The notes under the pieces were generated by a model. The model searched no databases, was not told the origin of the DNA, and worked only from the letters and a program-made list of their open reading frames with translations. This document shows, piece after piece, positions 41,335 through 53,800 of a DNA stretch of 64,000 nt. Within the stretch, counting starts at the first letter, position 1. Each line of letters starts with the position of its first letter. A program made the translations under genes and the position numbers. The stretch is from Azolla caroliniana (lineage: Eukaryota > Polypodiophyta). The DNA lies in NCBI GenBank assembly GCA_043228905.1, contig JBHGNT010000013.1, positions 18,290,001 to 18,354,000 on the forward strand. Direction: 5' to 3'.

Positions 41335-44300
41335 ATGAGTCTAATAATAACAAAACATACATTAAGAGTGAAGCACAAAAATACTATGGGAACAACTCAT
41401 GACAAAATGGAAGCTTTAGAATCATCTGTAGATATTGCAAGAAGGAAGGACATACCGATCGAGTATGTTGCCTCAAGCAAGCAGAGAAGAACTCCAACCG
41501 ACCCCAGGCATATAATGTGGTTATCCAACAAGAAGATGATAGAAATCCAGAATACTCTTTTGAAGAAGCACCTGAACAAAATGGAGAACATGATGAAGAA
41601 GAGTACATTCAAGCATATAATGCAAACACATTTGAAGAAAATCAAAATAAGGATGATTGCACCTGGTTCTTGGATACCGGGGCTACTCACCATCTAACAT
41701 ACTGAAAAGACCGGTTGGACAACTATCAAGAGCTCCCAATACCATTGAAGGTCACCTTTGGAGACAAAGATCAAAAAGTGATAGTTGGGAAAGGTAATAT
41801 CAAATTAAGACTCATTAGTAATCATGTTGTACAAATTTCAGATATATACTTTGTACTTGGAATTGCAAAAAATCTATTATTTGTGGGACAAGTTACTGCA
41901 AAAGGAATGATAATCAAATTCAGCAAACAACAAGCTACCCTATACATCCAAGATGATCAACATGAGATAAAAATTGTATGTCCAAAACAAGGGCAACTAT
42001 ATCCTGTCAAGGCAAATATAGGAGAAGCATTAGCTGTTGAAGTACATCGAGGAGTAGACAATGTGTCCCCCACCTATCTATGGCATTGTCGGTTCGGTCA
42101 TCTACATACACCAACACTCAAGTTGTGTCAAAATTAGAACCTAGTAAGAGGTTTACCTTCCACAATCTTTAAATCTATTGATATTTGCGAAGGATGCATG
42201 TATGGGAAAATGGCTCAAAAATCATTCCCACTAAGTAACTCAAAGAGAAAGGAACTACTTCAACTTGTTCACATGGATGTATGTGGACCGATAACTCCCA
42301 ACTCACTCTCCGAAGCAAGGTACTTTATAATGTTCATTGATAACACTTCGCGATTCACAATGGTTAACTTTCTTAAACAAAAGGGAAATGCTTTCAAAGC
42401 ATTTTGTGCATATAAGAGCTTTGTTGAAAATCAAACACAACTTAAAGTTAAAGTAATAAGAAGTGACAATGGTGGGGAGTTTGTTTCACAAGAATGGGAA
42501 GCCTTTAACGAAAAAAATGGTATATTTCATCAAAAGTCAACTGTCTACACACCTCAACAAAATGGGATAGCCGAGAGAAAGAATCGCACCTTATTAAATG
42601 TTGCTAGGAGTATGCTGAAGACGAGTGGAATGACCTCGAGATTCTGGGAAGAAGCAGTAGCCACAGCTTGTTACCTACAAAACAGAACTCCTCACCAAGG
42701 TATAGAAGGACAAGTGCCATACATCATGTGGTATGGGTACCCACCTGAGATATCACATCTTCGAGTATTTGGAACAACCGCATTTGCATACATACAACCT
42801 GCCAAGAGGACAAAACTTGAGGATCGATGCATCAAAGGAAAACTTTATTGGATATGGGGAGCCATATGGAGTAAAAGCATACAAAATGTACCTTTCCGAT
42901 ACAGGTAAAATAATTTTTAGTCATTCTGTGGAGTTTGATGAGAAAAGTCTTTTTTCTAGGTCATCATATGTAATGAAAGAAACCGGGAGTGAACACCTTA
43001 CCAAGGAAATCACAAAGTTAAGACTTCCTCAAGCAACAACAATGGAATCTGAAAATGGTGGGACGAACATCATCAACACCGAACTACACAACAATCATGA
43101 TGCGCCAACAACTAATGCAACAAAAAACAGAGGAGAGAAACTCAACCAACTACCTCATTCTCAGATCTTAACCACTCAAGATGAGGGGTTGGAAACCTCT
43201 ACTGCAAAAACCGCCACCAAGCCTATGGCCACAAAATTAGCCACGCGAAGTCTCGAACCCAAGGATGTGCTAGTGCACCGCCAACAACCCAACAACTCTT
43301 CCTCATCATCCGAATGTTGAAATTGTGAATCTGAACATACAAGTTCAGGTCACCTACAACCCTACACCTTAGAGTATCCTCAAAATCTCAAATTTGGTAG
43401 TCAATTTGTCCGCCAATCTGATGCTCGGAGCTCCGAAGGTGAACAAGTGTATGACCGAAGCCTCGAAAGCAACGATCAGTCCATTGCCCAATATATTACT
43501 CGAAGCCTTGAACCTGAGCATACGATTGGCAACCACATCCAACCATGTGCATCCTCCATGACTACAAGAAAACAAAGCTCCAGATCTGAGAATATGGATC
43601 TCAGCCGCCTAAAAACCTACAATCTCTCCAAAACAACCTTAAAAGACAAAGAAATTAGGGCAAAAAAGTCTAAGGTAAGGTTACTTAGTGATATCTACGC
43701 TGCAACTAAGGACGAGGTGCTTGAAAAGTCGACATGTCACTTCGTAACAGAGACAGAGTTTGACATATCCATCTTTGCAGCCATCATCGAAGGAGACAAC
43801 TATGACACGGCTCCAATTCTCACCTTCAAGCAAGCATTAAAAAGTAAAGAAAAAGACAATTTTGTTGCGGCAATTAAATCTGAATTCTCATCACTCCAAA
43901 AGAATCTCACATGGACCCAAAAGAATCACACATGGACATTAGTACCGCGGCCTTGTCACTCCAATGTCATCACTTGTAAGTGGCTTTTTACAAAGAAATA
44001 TGATGCCCTAGGTACTCTCATGAGGTTCAAGGAGAGATTAGTAGCTCGAGGATTCTCACAAATACCAGGTGTGGACTACCATGAAACTTTTTCACCCACT
44101 CTAAAGATGACTGCACTTCGATTGATTCTTGCCATTACAGCATATTTAACTCTTGAACTTCATCATGTTGATGTTGAAACAACGTTTTTACATGGTGATT
44201 TAGAAGAAGATATATATATGGAACAACACCAAATATTAGATAATAATATAGACCCTAATTATGTGTGTAAACTTAACAAACCTTTATATGGCCTAAAATA

Positions 44301-45446
44301 ATCCCCTAGACAATGGTATGCCAAGTTTCATAAGTTCCTCTTATCAATCAAATTTCAACAACTTCAATCGGAACCTAATCTATATATAAGGAAAACAAAA
44401 ACAGAATTCTTACTCTTGGGAGTCTATGTGGATGATTTACCTATTGCTAGGACATCGGAAGACTTGGTAATGGAATTTATTGCAGAGTTATGACAACAAT
44501 TCCCTATCAAACATCTTGGGCCACTAGAACATTTTCCTAGGATTCATGTAAAAAGGAATCGAACTCTAGGTACACTCTCCCTATCACAAGAAAACTTTGT
44601 TGATAATATACTAACCAAGTTTGATATGTTTGAGTGTTCTCCAATCTCCACTCCCCTCACAGTACCATGCAAATTATCATCCAAAGATTCACCACATACA
44701 ATCAAAGAAACTTACTTTATGAAGAATATCCCGTATCGCCAAATGTTGGGGAGCATTTGATACCTTGTCAGCTACACTCGACCCGACTTATCTTTTGCCG
44801 CTGGATACCTGTCAAGATTCATGGAGAATCCAGGAGTTAACCATTGGAAAGCACTTAAAAGAGTATTATGGTATTTGAAGTACACAAGGGATATGACACT
44901 TACTTACACATCAAACTCTAAAGCCCAACATTCAGATATCCAAGGTTGGCTATCAACACCACTACATGGTTGGACGGATGCAGATTGGGGGGGGGGGGGG
45001 GGGACAAGGATACCTCTCAATCCACCTCTGGCTATGTATTCCTATTTGCAGGTGGTGCCATTTCATGGCGAACAAAGAAACAAGCTACCGTCACCCTCTC
45101 TTCCATTGAAGCAGAATACATAGCAGCTACTCTCACTACAAAGGAAGGATTATGGTTGAAGTCCATCATTGATAAACTTGCCATCCTGAAAATTTCTGAA
45201 TTCAAGTTATGGTGTGACAACCAATCCTGCATCAAAATCACTAAGGACCCCAAGATCACAGAGCAAAACAAGCATATCCGCGCACGCCATCACTTCATCT
45301 CAGAACTTCTTGAAGAATCTAACCTCTCTATTGGACATACTTCAACACAAGCTATGTGGGCTGATTTTCTTACCAAGCCAGTACCCAATGCAAAACATTG
45401 GAGTTGCTGCCACCATATTGGATTAAGTATTCATCCAAATAGATGA
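41335..45446 (+). pseudogene. E5 pol remnants
   Basis: In order, the blocks are protease FLDTGATHHLTY (about 41670), then a TGA, and pre-integrase YLWHCRFGHLHTPT (42075). Integrase follows (VHMDVCGPI, RSDNGGEF, NGIAERKNRT; 42198-42908). RT has WLFTKKYDALGT and LYGLK, a TAA, then YVDDLPIA (43950-44470). RNase H has SYLQVVPFHGEQ in a shifted frame, then SIEAEYIAA (44820-45446). A 17-base G run at 44987-45003 shifts the frame at the start of RNase H. At least five breaks make the element non-autonomous. Confidence 0.85.
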
Positions 45447-45475
45447 GTTGGTAGTGTCACAACTAAGGGGGGGGG

Positions 45476-45798
45476 TGTTAAGATTACCTATTTACACCAC
45501 AAATGATAAAACATGAGTATGAGAATAAAGACAAAATATGAGTTACAAAGAACAATAAGAAAAAGACAAAACAACAGTTACAAAGAAGTAACGGCTAGTT
45601 GTTACTTCTTTGTATATATATATGTATGAAGTATTGTTTAGTGATGTGTGTGATACTACATCTAGAGTTGTTACTGTAGGTTCTTACATTGTAATACACC
45701 TATCTTAATATAATATCTTACCTTGTTCTACATTCTTTGAAAACTCTCTTTCTTTCTCTGTTGTCAATCCAACCCATTATGTTCTGAACTTTACTACA
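45476..45798 (+). repeat. E5 3' LTR
   Basis: A 323-bp partner of 40236-40559. The G-rich polypurine tract (45467-45475) lies directly before it. Confidence 0.93.
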
Positions 45799-46505
45799 AT
45801 GTGTCTGTCACTAGTGGACTCCTTCTCACATGGAATCCTGGTGTAAAGGATCCCAATGAGCAACGTTGTAGCAAGACGACCGTCATGATCATCACATACG
45901 CGCTACATCTCCTCTTGGCCATCCTCTTCATGAAGGCACAGCAATGGATTAAGAAGCAAGCCGGCCAAGGCCAAGGCCAGCACCAGACCCAGCCGCATGA
46001 GCCATGGGATCCGGCACTCACACAAAACCATTACATGAGGCTCTGTGAAGAGTTCTTGAAGAATATGGAGACCCACGTCCCAGTTTTAGAACAAGGTGGT
46101 AGTAGTAGTGGTGGCCCCGCCATTAGCTCCACATGGGACATCGTGTTTAGATCGGACAACGTGGTGCGTTTCATCGACAACTTTGAATTGAAACGATATA
46201 AGATGTACTGCCGAGATGCCCACGATCACGATGACAGCCATGTGGTGTCCACTAGACCCATGAACCACCAGGTACCATTCCTCCTCTCCGTCATTCTAGT
46301 ACTACTAACTTGTCAACTTCGTAGGGTTACATCCCCGATATTAAGGTCCCCCCCCCCCCCGCTAAATGCCTCACATCCACTTATATCATTAAAATGTTAT
46401 TTAGGTCAATCCAGAGCCTGAGCCTGGATCAAGGAACAATACAAATAACCCACAAAACGAAGATCAAGAGATTCGCGACTACGAACCTTATTATTGTAAG
46501 ATTCT

Positions 46506-46896
46506 TGTAAAGAATCGGGTATGATTCTTGTGAAGCGGAAGAGATGTGAGTTATATGTGTGTATGAGAGAGAGAGAGAGATTGAGAGAGACAAGGAGTAA
46601 GACACAGAGAATACGCAAGGTAAAAGTATATTAACACAAGAGAAAGACTTAACTTAATACAAGGTGGGAGGAGGGTGCTTTATATAGTCACCCTCTTTCT
46701 TCATTAACTACAAGACTCATGGAGCATGGGGAATGTGAAAGGTCATAAGTTATGTGTCATAGAATATGATTCTATGACTCATACTAAATGCTAGAATACA
46801 AAGAGGTGGCATAATGGTGACTCTTGACCGTTGGAGTGTCTATTCACTCTCAAGCTGAGTTCACACACTAGACCAACTTTAGCTTGATTCTCAACA
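46506..46896 (-). repeat. E6 3' LTR
   Basis: A 391-bp repeat of 57855-58245 with the family C palindrome at about 46752-46781. The inside border is the pyrimidine-rich CGCCCCCTTAAG, the complement of the polypurine tract. Confidence 0.92.
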
Positions 46897-47351
46897 CGCC
46901 CCCTTAAGCTCAAGTCGGGTCGGTTTTAGACGGTATCTGAAATCCGCTTCGACTCGCGTTCCGGAGTCCACGTCGACTCGCATTTACGCGGAGGCTCGGA
47001 ATCCGTGCTCCAGCTTGCATTGTTGGTAGTTGCGATGGCTGTGCTTCGGCTTGCGGCTTCGCGCGGTAGATCGGCTCTTCGTGGCTTCGTTGCGCAGTTG
47101 CGTAATCCACGCGCTATTGCGTAGTGTGCACGGTTTGCGGAATCCACGCGTTATTGCGTAAACTACGCGGTTTGCGGAATCCACGCGTTATTGCATAATG
47201 TCTTCAGTACTCCCCCTCAAGCTTGGCTGGTCAGGGATCGTCAATCCAAGATCGATCATGAATTGCCATAGCTTGTCGGCTCCTAAGGCTTTAGTGAAGA
47301 TGTCGGTTGTTTGAAGATTGGTGCTAATGTGTTGTAGGTCGACATCGCCCG
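46897..47351 (-). other. E6 3' untranslated region
   Basis: Non-coding sequence between RNase H and the 3' LTR. It holds a short internal repeat of ATCCACGCGTTATTGCGTA-like units (about 47104-47200). The frames here are open by composition only. Confidence 0.5.
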
Positions 47352-48290
47352 CTAGAACGCGCTCTCGAATGAAGTGATAGTGACTTTGATGTGCTTTGTT
47401 TGCGCGTGGAACACCGGATTCTCTGCCAAATAGATACTACTCATGTTGTCGCAGTAAAGGGAAGTTGGATCCTTGATGGGTACACCCAGATCTTTGAGTA
47501 TCCTTTTGAGCCATACGGCTTCATATGCGGCCATTGCCGCGCCCCTGTATTCTGTCTCTATGCTCGAAAGAGCGACGGTTGGTTGCTTTTTGCTGCTCCA
47601 CGATATTGCTCCGCTGCCGAGGGAGAAAACAAATCTGGAGGTTGATCTTCTATCGGCTTTGTAGCCGGCCCAATCGGCGTCTGTGTACCCCTCGAGTCGT
47701 ATTGGCATCGCGGTCTTGTAGAGGATGCCGCAATCCATTGTGCCACTCACGTATCGTAGAATTCGCTTAGCGCAACCCAAGTGAGTATCACGTGGTGTTT
47801 CCATGAATTGACTAAGGAGACCGACCGGATAACTGAGATCGGGTCGAGTGATCGTGAGGTAGATGAGACTCCCAATGAGTTGCCGATATTGAGTCCGCTC
47901 ACACGCTTTGGTGCCGGAGTTCACATCCAGTTTGAGATTGCGATCCAGTTGGGTTGCCGCGGATTTGCACTCAGCCATCCTGAACTTGTATAACAAGTTG
48001 AGGATGTAGTGCCGTTGAGAGATCATGATTCCAGCCGGAGTCCGAATTACCTCGATGCCGAGGAAGTAGTGGAGCTCCTTCATGTCCGTCATCTCGAACT
48101 TGCAGAAAGCAGGGATTTGACCTTATTGATTTCGACGAGATGCTCACCTCCAATGACTAAGTCATCCACATATAAGATGATGATGATCGGACTAGCAGAA
48201 TTGATTCGTATGTAGAGGGAGTTGTCCGATTTTGACATACGGAAGCTGATTTGATGAAGATATTGCGTTATCTTCGAATGCCAAGCACGC
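47352..48290 (-). pseudogene. E6 RT C-terminal part and RNase H
   Basis: The minus strand reads RAWHSKITQYL and IIILYVDDLVIGG, then (after a frameshift near 48100) FLGIEVIRTPAGIMISQRHY. RNase H follows with YTDADWAGYKADRRSTS and ALSSIETEYRGAAMA. The catalytic YVDD and the RNase H aspartates are intact. A frameshift near 48100 and the insertion at 48291 break the RT. Confidence 0.87.
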
Positions 48291-49094
48291 TGTCGTAGTG
48301 TATTTCGTACACTACGTGAAAATAATATAAAATAACCGATTGAATAAATATGAAAAAAACAAGAAGAAGAAGAAGAAAATATCAAAAAATATATAACATG
48401 CATAGGGCAAGATTCAAACCTTGCACCTCCATGTTAATAATGTAATGTCTTACCATTACACTAGCATTTCATTAGTGTTAAAAAGTAGATGTTCCACATA
48501 GAAAGGTAAGTTCACGCTAGGATAAACTTTAGAAAAACGCATGATAAAAGAAAATGCTACACATGCACATGTAGCGTGCATGAACACTATAGTCAATAAA
48601 AAAACGCACAAGTTAGAAAAAGCATGATCACTTTAAATAAAGCATATAGTCTATCTATAGAAAAAGCATGTTGCAAAAGACTCTCTTATCTCTATATAAG
48701 GATGAGGAGCACAATGTAATAGTGTGTGAAAAATATTTGGGAAATTGGATATATTTCCTAAAACACCAATTAATATAATTGTGGGATTCACGAAGTTTTA
48801 TATAATCTATCTCTTTCAATCTAAATTCATATTCTTACATAAATATTGATTAATGTAATACTTGTGGGATTCACAAGGTTTGATCTCTTTTCTATTTCTA
48901 CTCTAAACTATTCTAAACTATTTCAATTTATTACTATGATTAAGACAAACTAAAACAACTCTACTTGTGGGATTCACAAGCTTCTAATAATCTATACTTA
49001 ATTAAAATCGCCTCAAATTCTTCCTCTTCCTAGTCCATAACCCCAGCGGTTCCCACCCGACTCACGTAACGATCCGGAGCCGAAAGGCACGACA
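48291..49094. repeat. Probable solo LTR inserted in E6 RT
   Basis: An 804-bp AT-rich block separates LYGLKQAP (right side, about 49100) from RAWHSKI (left side, 48290) of the E6 reverse transcriptase, so it is an insertion. It has TGTCGT...ACGACA ends, a TATA-like CTATATAAGG near 48694, and three copies of a CTTGTGGGATTCACAAG-type palindrome (48778-48794 variant, 48861-48877, 48964-48980). No coding sequence. A clean 5-bp target duplication is not evident, so the exact edges are uncertain. Confidence 0.6.
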
Positions 49095-49119
49095 ACACGG
49101 TGCTTGCTTGAGGCCGTAG

Positions 49120-49841
49120 AGTGGCTTCTTGAGTCAGCATACAGCTTTCGGATGGGTGCTCGAGTTGAAGCCGGGTGGTTGTATCATGTACACCTCTTCC
49201 AATTCGCCTTGGAGAAAGGCGTTCTTGACGTCCATTTGATGGAGGTGCCACCCTTTCGCCGCGGCAAGCGCAATCACGGTCCGTACTGTCGTCATCTTTG
49301 CCACCGGGGCAAAGGTCTCTTTGTAGTCAACTTCGTGCGTTTGTGCTTAGCCTTTTGCTACGAGTCGCGCTTTGTAGCGGTTGACAGAACCGCCAGCGTT
49401 GTACTTCACTTTGTAAATCCATCTGCATCCAATCGCCTTTTTGTGTGGTGAGGTGGGAACGAGATCCCACGTCTCGTTCTTGCATAGTGCCTGCATCTCC
49501 TCGTTCATGGCTTCGATCCATCGCGGATCCTTGGTTGCTTCGGAAAATGTTTCCGGCTCGCGTACTGTTGCCACCTTCATCATTAAGGCATAGTGATATG
49601 CCATATAATCATTGTAGTCGAATCGGCTTACGGGGTCCTTTTCACGAGTGGATCGGCAAAGCTTTTCATTTGCAGAGATGAGGGCTTTCTTAGCTCCGAT
49701 TGGTACATCGAAGCCGCTAAACTCACTGTCGAGAGAGTGAGTCGACTCATCGTCGTCGAAGCGATCGTGTTCGTATTCCGCCATTTTCGCCTTGCCTTTT
49801 TCCATCTTCGGGCTAGGCCATGATGTGCTTTGATCGCTCAA
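49120..49841 (-). pseudogene. E6 RT N-terminal part and integrase-RT linker
   Basis: Minus-strand frames give an acidic linker, DPRWIEAMNEEMQALCKNET, CRWIYKVKYNAGG and [26 protein letters not shown] and LYGLKQAP follow. These are the first RT motifs of copia elements, continuous with 48290 once the insert is removed. A TAA lies just after AKG, and another stop precedes LKKPLYG. Confidence 0.85.
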
Positions 49842-50009
49842 AGGCTATTGTGGTCTACTCAGTCGGGTTGTGATCGGACTTTCTTCGAACATGCGTGTAA
49901 GGCGATCTTCATCCTCTATGTCTTGTTCGGCGGATTCCGGGTCGAGCGGAGTCGGAGTCGAAGTTGTCTCTGGTGCATACCAGGATGCGGACTCGTCAAA
50001 ACCAACGTT

Positions 50010-50341
50010 TCAACTTACTCGAGATTTTCGAGTTAAAGGGTTGTAGCACTTGTACCCCTTTTGCTCCAGTGAGTATCCTACGACGATACATTTCTCCGAC
50101 TTCAGGTCAAGCTTTTGACGCTTCTCGTCGGGGATGTGCACGTACGTTATCGTGCCGAATATCCGGGTGCGCGATAAGCCAAGCTTCTTTCCAAAGTATT
50201 TTTCGTGTAGAGTGACCTCATGCACGCCGGATGTTGTGCATCGGTTCATTAGGTAGACGGTCGTATTTGTAGCTTCGGCCCAATATGACTTGGGCATATG
50301 CTTCTCGTTCATCATGGCCCGTGCTACTTCAAGGATGTGCC
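50010..50341 (-). pseudogene. E6 integrase C-terminal part
   Basis: The frame reads EVARAMMNEKHMPKSYWAEA, TVYLMNRCTTSGVHE and KCIVVGYSLEQKGYKC. It is cut at 50341 by E7 and continues at 55720. Confidence 0.85.
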
Positions 50342-50643
50342 TGTTGAAGACAAGGCCGTCAATGCGGAAGATCAAGTAGCATTCGATTGGGGTTGAGTAC
50401 CTGCGTATGACAGTTTCCAAGATCGTGCACAGAGATAGAGAGAGAGAGAGAGAGGAGGCACAAAAGACTCTTTCTATTCAATAGAAACAATAATACAACC
50501 AACCTTACAAAGAGGTTACTAGGTCACTTTATATAGTGACCAACTTAGGGCAACTACCATTTATGCTAATTACACAAATGGCCCAAACTTGAGCTATACA
50601 AAGGGATAGTGTGAATACGTCCATTATACACTTGTATTCGACA
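50342..50643 (-). repeat. E7 3' LTR
   Basis: A 302-bp LTR identical to 55413-55714. The next bases CTCCCCC are the complement of the polypurine tract. Confidence 0.96.
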
Positions 50644-50836
50644 CTCCCCCGTAATGGGCGTATACATGGGTTATCTAAGATTACAGGTACAAACCTAGGT
50701 TCTCGGACATATCAGTTTTGTTCGAGTCGGCAGGGTCCGAAGGCAGAAGGCCGGACTGGTCGGGTCGGAAGAGTTGAAGCCGATCATTAAGGAACTGATG
50801 TCGGTTGTCTGAAACCATCCTGCGCTGTGTCCGGCT

Positions 50837-53800
50837 CTAACCGGACTGGTTTGTCGTTACGCCCATCTGATGCCGAAGGGACCGAAAGCGGTCTGCCGAA
50901 AGACACTTGGTCATTCCATCTGCGACATTGTCGGTTGTGGATATTTTCTCTAGACCGATTTTCCCTGAAATGACGCAGTCCCGAACGAAGTGATATCGAA
51001 CGTCGATATGTTTGGAGGCGTTGTGGTGAGCCGGATTTTTCGACAAGGCAACAACACCTTGACTGTCGCTATAGACAATTGGGGCCGAGTCATGGTCGAC
51101 TTGTCGAAACGTGTGCGCCAGCCGGCCGAGCCACAAAGCTTCTTTTGCAGCGTCGGACGCAGCTACATATTCTGCTTCGGTCGTTGAGGTCGTTGTGCAC
51201 TCCTGAAGTTTCGACTTCCACGAAATTGCTCCATTGCCGAATTTGAAGCAGTATCCAGTTTTTGATTTCCGACTGTCTATACAGCCGGCGAAGTCCGAGT
51301 CGGTGTAACCGACTACGCCTGAGGTTGAGTTCGGACCGAAAAGAATGCCGTGGTCTTTTGTGCCAGCCAGATATTTGAACACATGCTTGACTGCGTTCCA
51401 ATGCGATCGGCCAGGATTGTGCATAAATCTGCTAACGACTCCTACGGCATGAGAAATATCAGGCCGTGTCGCGACCATCAGGTACATAAGGGAGCCGACT
51501 GCCGGTGCATACGGTACCGACTTCATATCTTCCCCCTCCGGACCGGATGTCGGGCAGTCTCGCTGAGAGAGCCGAAGATTCATGGGGAGCGGGGTTGAAG
51601 CAGATTTGGCTGATTGCATGTTGAAGCGTTCCAAGACACGTCCGATATAGTCGGTCTGAGACAAAAAAAGATGTCGTTTATCGCGATGCCAACTAATCTT
51701 CATGCCAAGTATGTGTCGTGCCGGACCGAGGTCCTTCATGGCAAACTTCAACCGCAATTGCCGAATGAGATCGGCAAGTTCGCCCGCGTGGCGTCCAGAA
51801 ATTAGCATGTTGTCCATGTAAATGATGAGGAAGATGGGTGATCCATCTTGAGCTGTGTTGGTAAAAAGACAATGGTCCTCATCGCTTTTTGAGAAGCCGA
51901 TCGATTGGATGAAGTTGTCGAACTTCTTGTACCATTGTCGCGGTGCCTGTTTGAGGCCGTATAGACTCTTCTTGAGTCGGCAGACTAGATGTTCTTGGCC
52001 AGTTGCCACGAAGCCTTTTGGCTGCTCCATATAAATTTCCTCTTCAAGATCACCATGGAGGAAGGCTGTTTTGACATCTAGCTGAATCAACTCCATGTTG
52101 TCGGCTGCCACTACGCCGAGTAGAAAACGAAGGGTTGTCATTTTCACCACTGGTGAAAAAATCTCGTCGAAGTCGACGCCATATTCTTGTCGGAAGCCCT
52201 TCACAACTAATCTGGCCTTGTACTTTGGGGTGGTCGAATCAGACGTCTCTTTTAGTCGATAAACCCACTTGCAAGGAAGAGCACGTCGATTCTTAGGTAA
52301 TTTGACCAAATCCCAAGTCTTGTTTGCCCGAATGGAGTGCATTTCCGACTCCATCGCCAGATGCCAGGTGGCTGAATCGACAGATGTCGATGCTTCTTCG
52401 TAAGACGTCGGTTCGCCGGCGTCGGTGAAGAAAATTCCAGGAGAATACCTCTCCGGAGGTTGCGACAGTCTGTCGGATCGTCGAGGTATGATTGGACTGG
52501 TCGTATCGGGTATCGAGGTCGGATGGTCCGAAAGCGAATTATTCTGCTGTGCCGAGTCAGAGTTGTCCGAGTCGGTAGTGTAAGGTTCAGCTACCCGTGA
52601 AGCTGACCGTGTGTTAAGAGCGGGGCCTTCTTGAAGGGTCGGCACATCGGAAAATGTTACCCTTCGGACTTCGATCGGTGTTTTGACTGATGGATTCATA
52701 GCCGACTCGTTGAACACAACGTCCGAACTTCGAACGATTTGTCTACGTTCGGGGTCCCAGAGTCGGTATCCCATTTCGCCGTCTGATCCATATCCAAGGA
52801 AAATGCATTTCCTGGACCGAGGTGCAAGTTTTCGGCGATCATATTTCGGAATGAGGGCGTACGCCTCGCATCCGAAGATCCTCAGCTTGTCGTAATTCGG
52901 CTTACTGCCGATCCATAGTTCCTGAGGAATTTGAAGTCCTAGAGGTCTGCTTGGCAACATATTGATTATGTGTACTGCCGTGAGTAGAGCCTCTGCCCAG
53001 AAGCCATCCGACAGTCCGGAGTGTTGGAGCATGGAAACTATCCGTTCTTGGATTGTCTGATTCATGCGTTCTGCAATCCCGTTTTGCTCCGGACTGTGTG
53101 GTGCCGTAAATTCACGTCGGATGCCGCGTTGTCGGCAGAATTTGACAAATTCTTCTGATTTGAACTCTCCCCCATTGTCGGTCCGAAAGCATTTCAGTTT
53201 TCGGTCAGTTTGATTTTCTACCATAGCGAGCCAATCGGAGAAGATCGAGAAGACACAATCTTTGGTGCGAATTGGATAAGCCCACACCTTTCGAGTCGAA
53301 TCGTCAATAAAACTGACGAAGTAAGAGGCACCGCCGAGAGACTGATGCGGCATTGGGCCACAGACGTCCGAGTGGACTAAATCGAGAGGTCTCGTTTCTC
53401 TTGGTGCTAATGTCGGGTGTGATGCGGCTGCTTGTTTGCCATACTGGCAATGTTCGCAGAATTGATGGTCCGAGAAGGAGAGTTTAGGGATGTATCCGGC
53501 TCTAGATAGGTGCGTAATGCCGGCCTTGCTGAGGTGTCCTAATCTTCTGTGCCATAGTGATGACACAGGAATATCCACCAAAAACAGGTTACCCTCTCTG
53601 AGCGTAACATGTAACGGATACAGTGAGTGTATCTTGGGTCCTCTAGCAAGTAGGAGGTTCCCCCTGTGGAGTGTCCACCCTCCCGAAGAAAAACCGGCAC
53701 GAATGCCGTCTTCATCTAGTTGTCCGACTGAGATCAATAGCCTTGAGAGCTCGGGTACATGTCGGACATTGTGAAGTACAAGTGTAGAGCCACCTGCAAG

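Larger units (their letters stand above)
40236..45798 (+). mobile_element. E5: Ty1/copia element with decayed coding region (family D)
   Basis: A 5563-bp plus-strand element. LTRs of 324 and 323 bp differ by about five substitutions and one base of length. The target duplication ATGTG (40231-40235, 45799-45803) is perfect. The tRNA-iMet primer site lies at 40560-40571 and a G-rich polypurine tract ends at 45475. Gag is open, but pol carries several stops and frameshifts. It split exon 1 of GTPase gene 2. The LTR divergence suggests an older insertion than E1, E3, E4 and E7. Confidence 0.95.
39386..46505 (+). pseudogene. GTPase gene 2 (paralog of gene 1), broken by H, E5 and E6
   Basis: Two blocks (39386-40235 and 45804-46271) encode the same protein family as GTPase gene 1. 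EGLPQLVFHDNNGM parallels EGLPELVIHDSNGM of gene 1. MTYND, FTWIAAQAVD and ICKIWRV follow, and after E5 come YALHLLLAILFMK and FIDNFELKRYKMY. Removing E5 and one ATGTG copy joins the blocks in frame. The P-loop and everything N-terminal are lost at the H LTR. A TGA at 39396-39398 stands where gene 1 has an Arg codon. A donor CAG|GTACCA at 46271 and further acceptor-like AG sites (46324, 46404) suggest downstream exons up to the E6 insertion. It is a pseudogene on present evidence. Confidence 0.88.

Noticed and set aside
44987-45003. Seventeen-base G run as a G-quadruplex regulatory element
   Set aside because: It lies inside decayed RNase H coding sequence of E5 and may be a sequencing artefact. 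A single homopolymer gives no support for regulation.
46910-47184. Overlapping 60-70-codon open frames in the E6 3' region
   Set aside because: They come from a short internal repeat with few stops and match no protein family.
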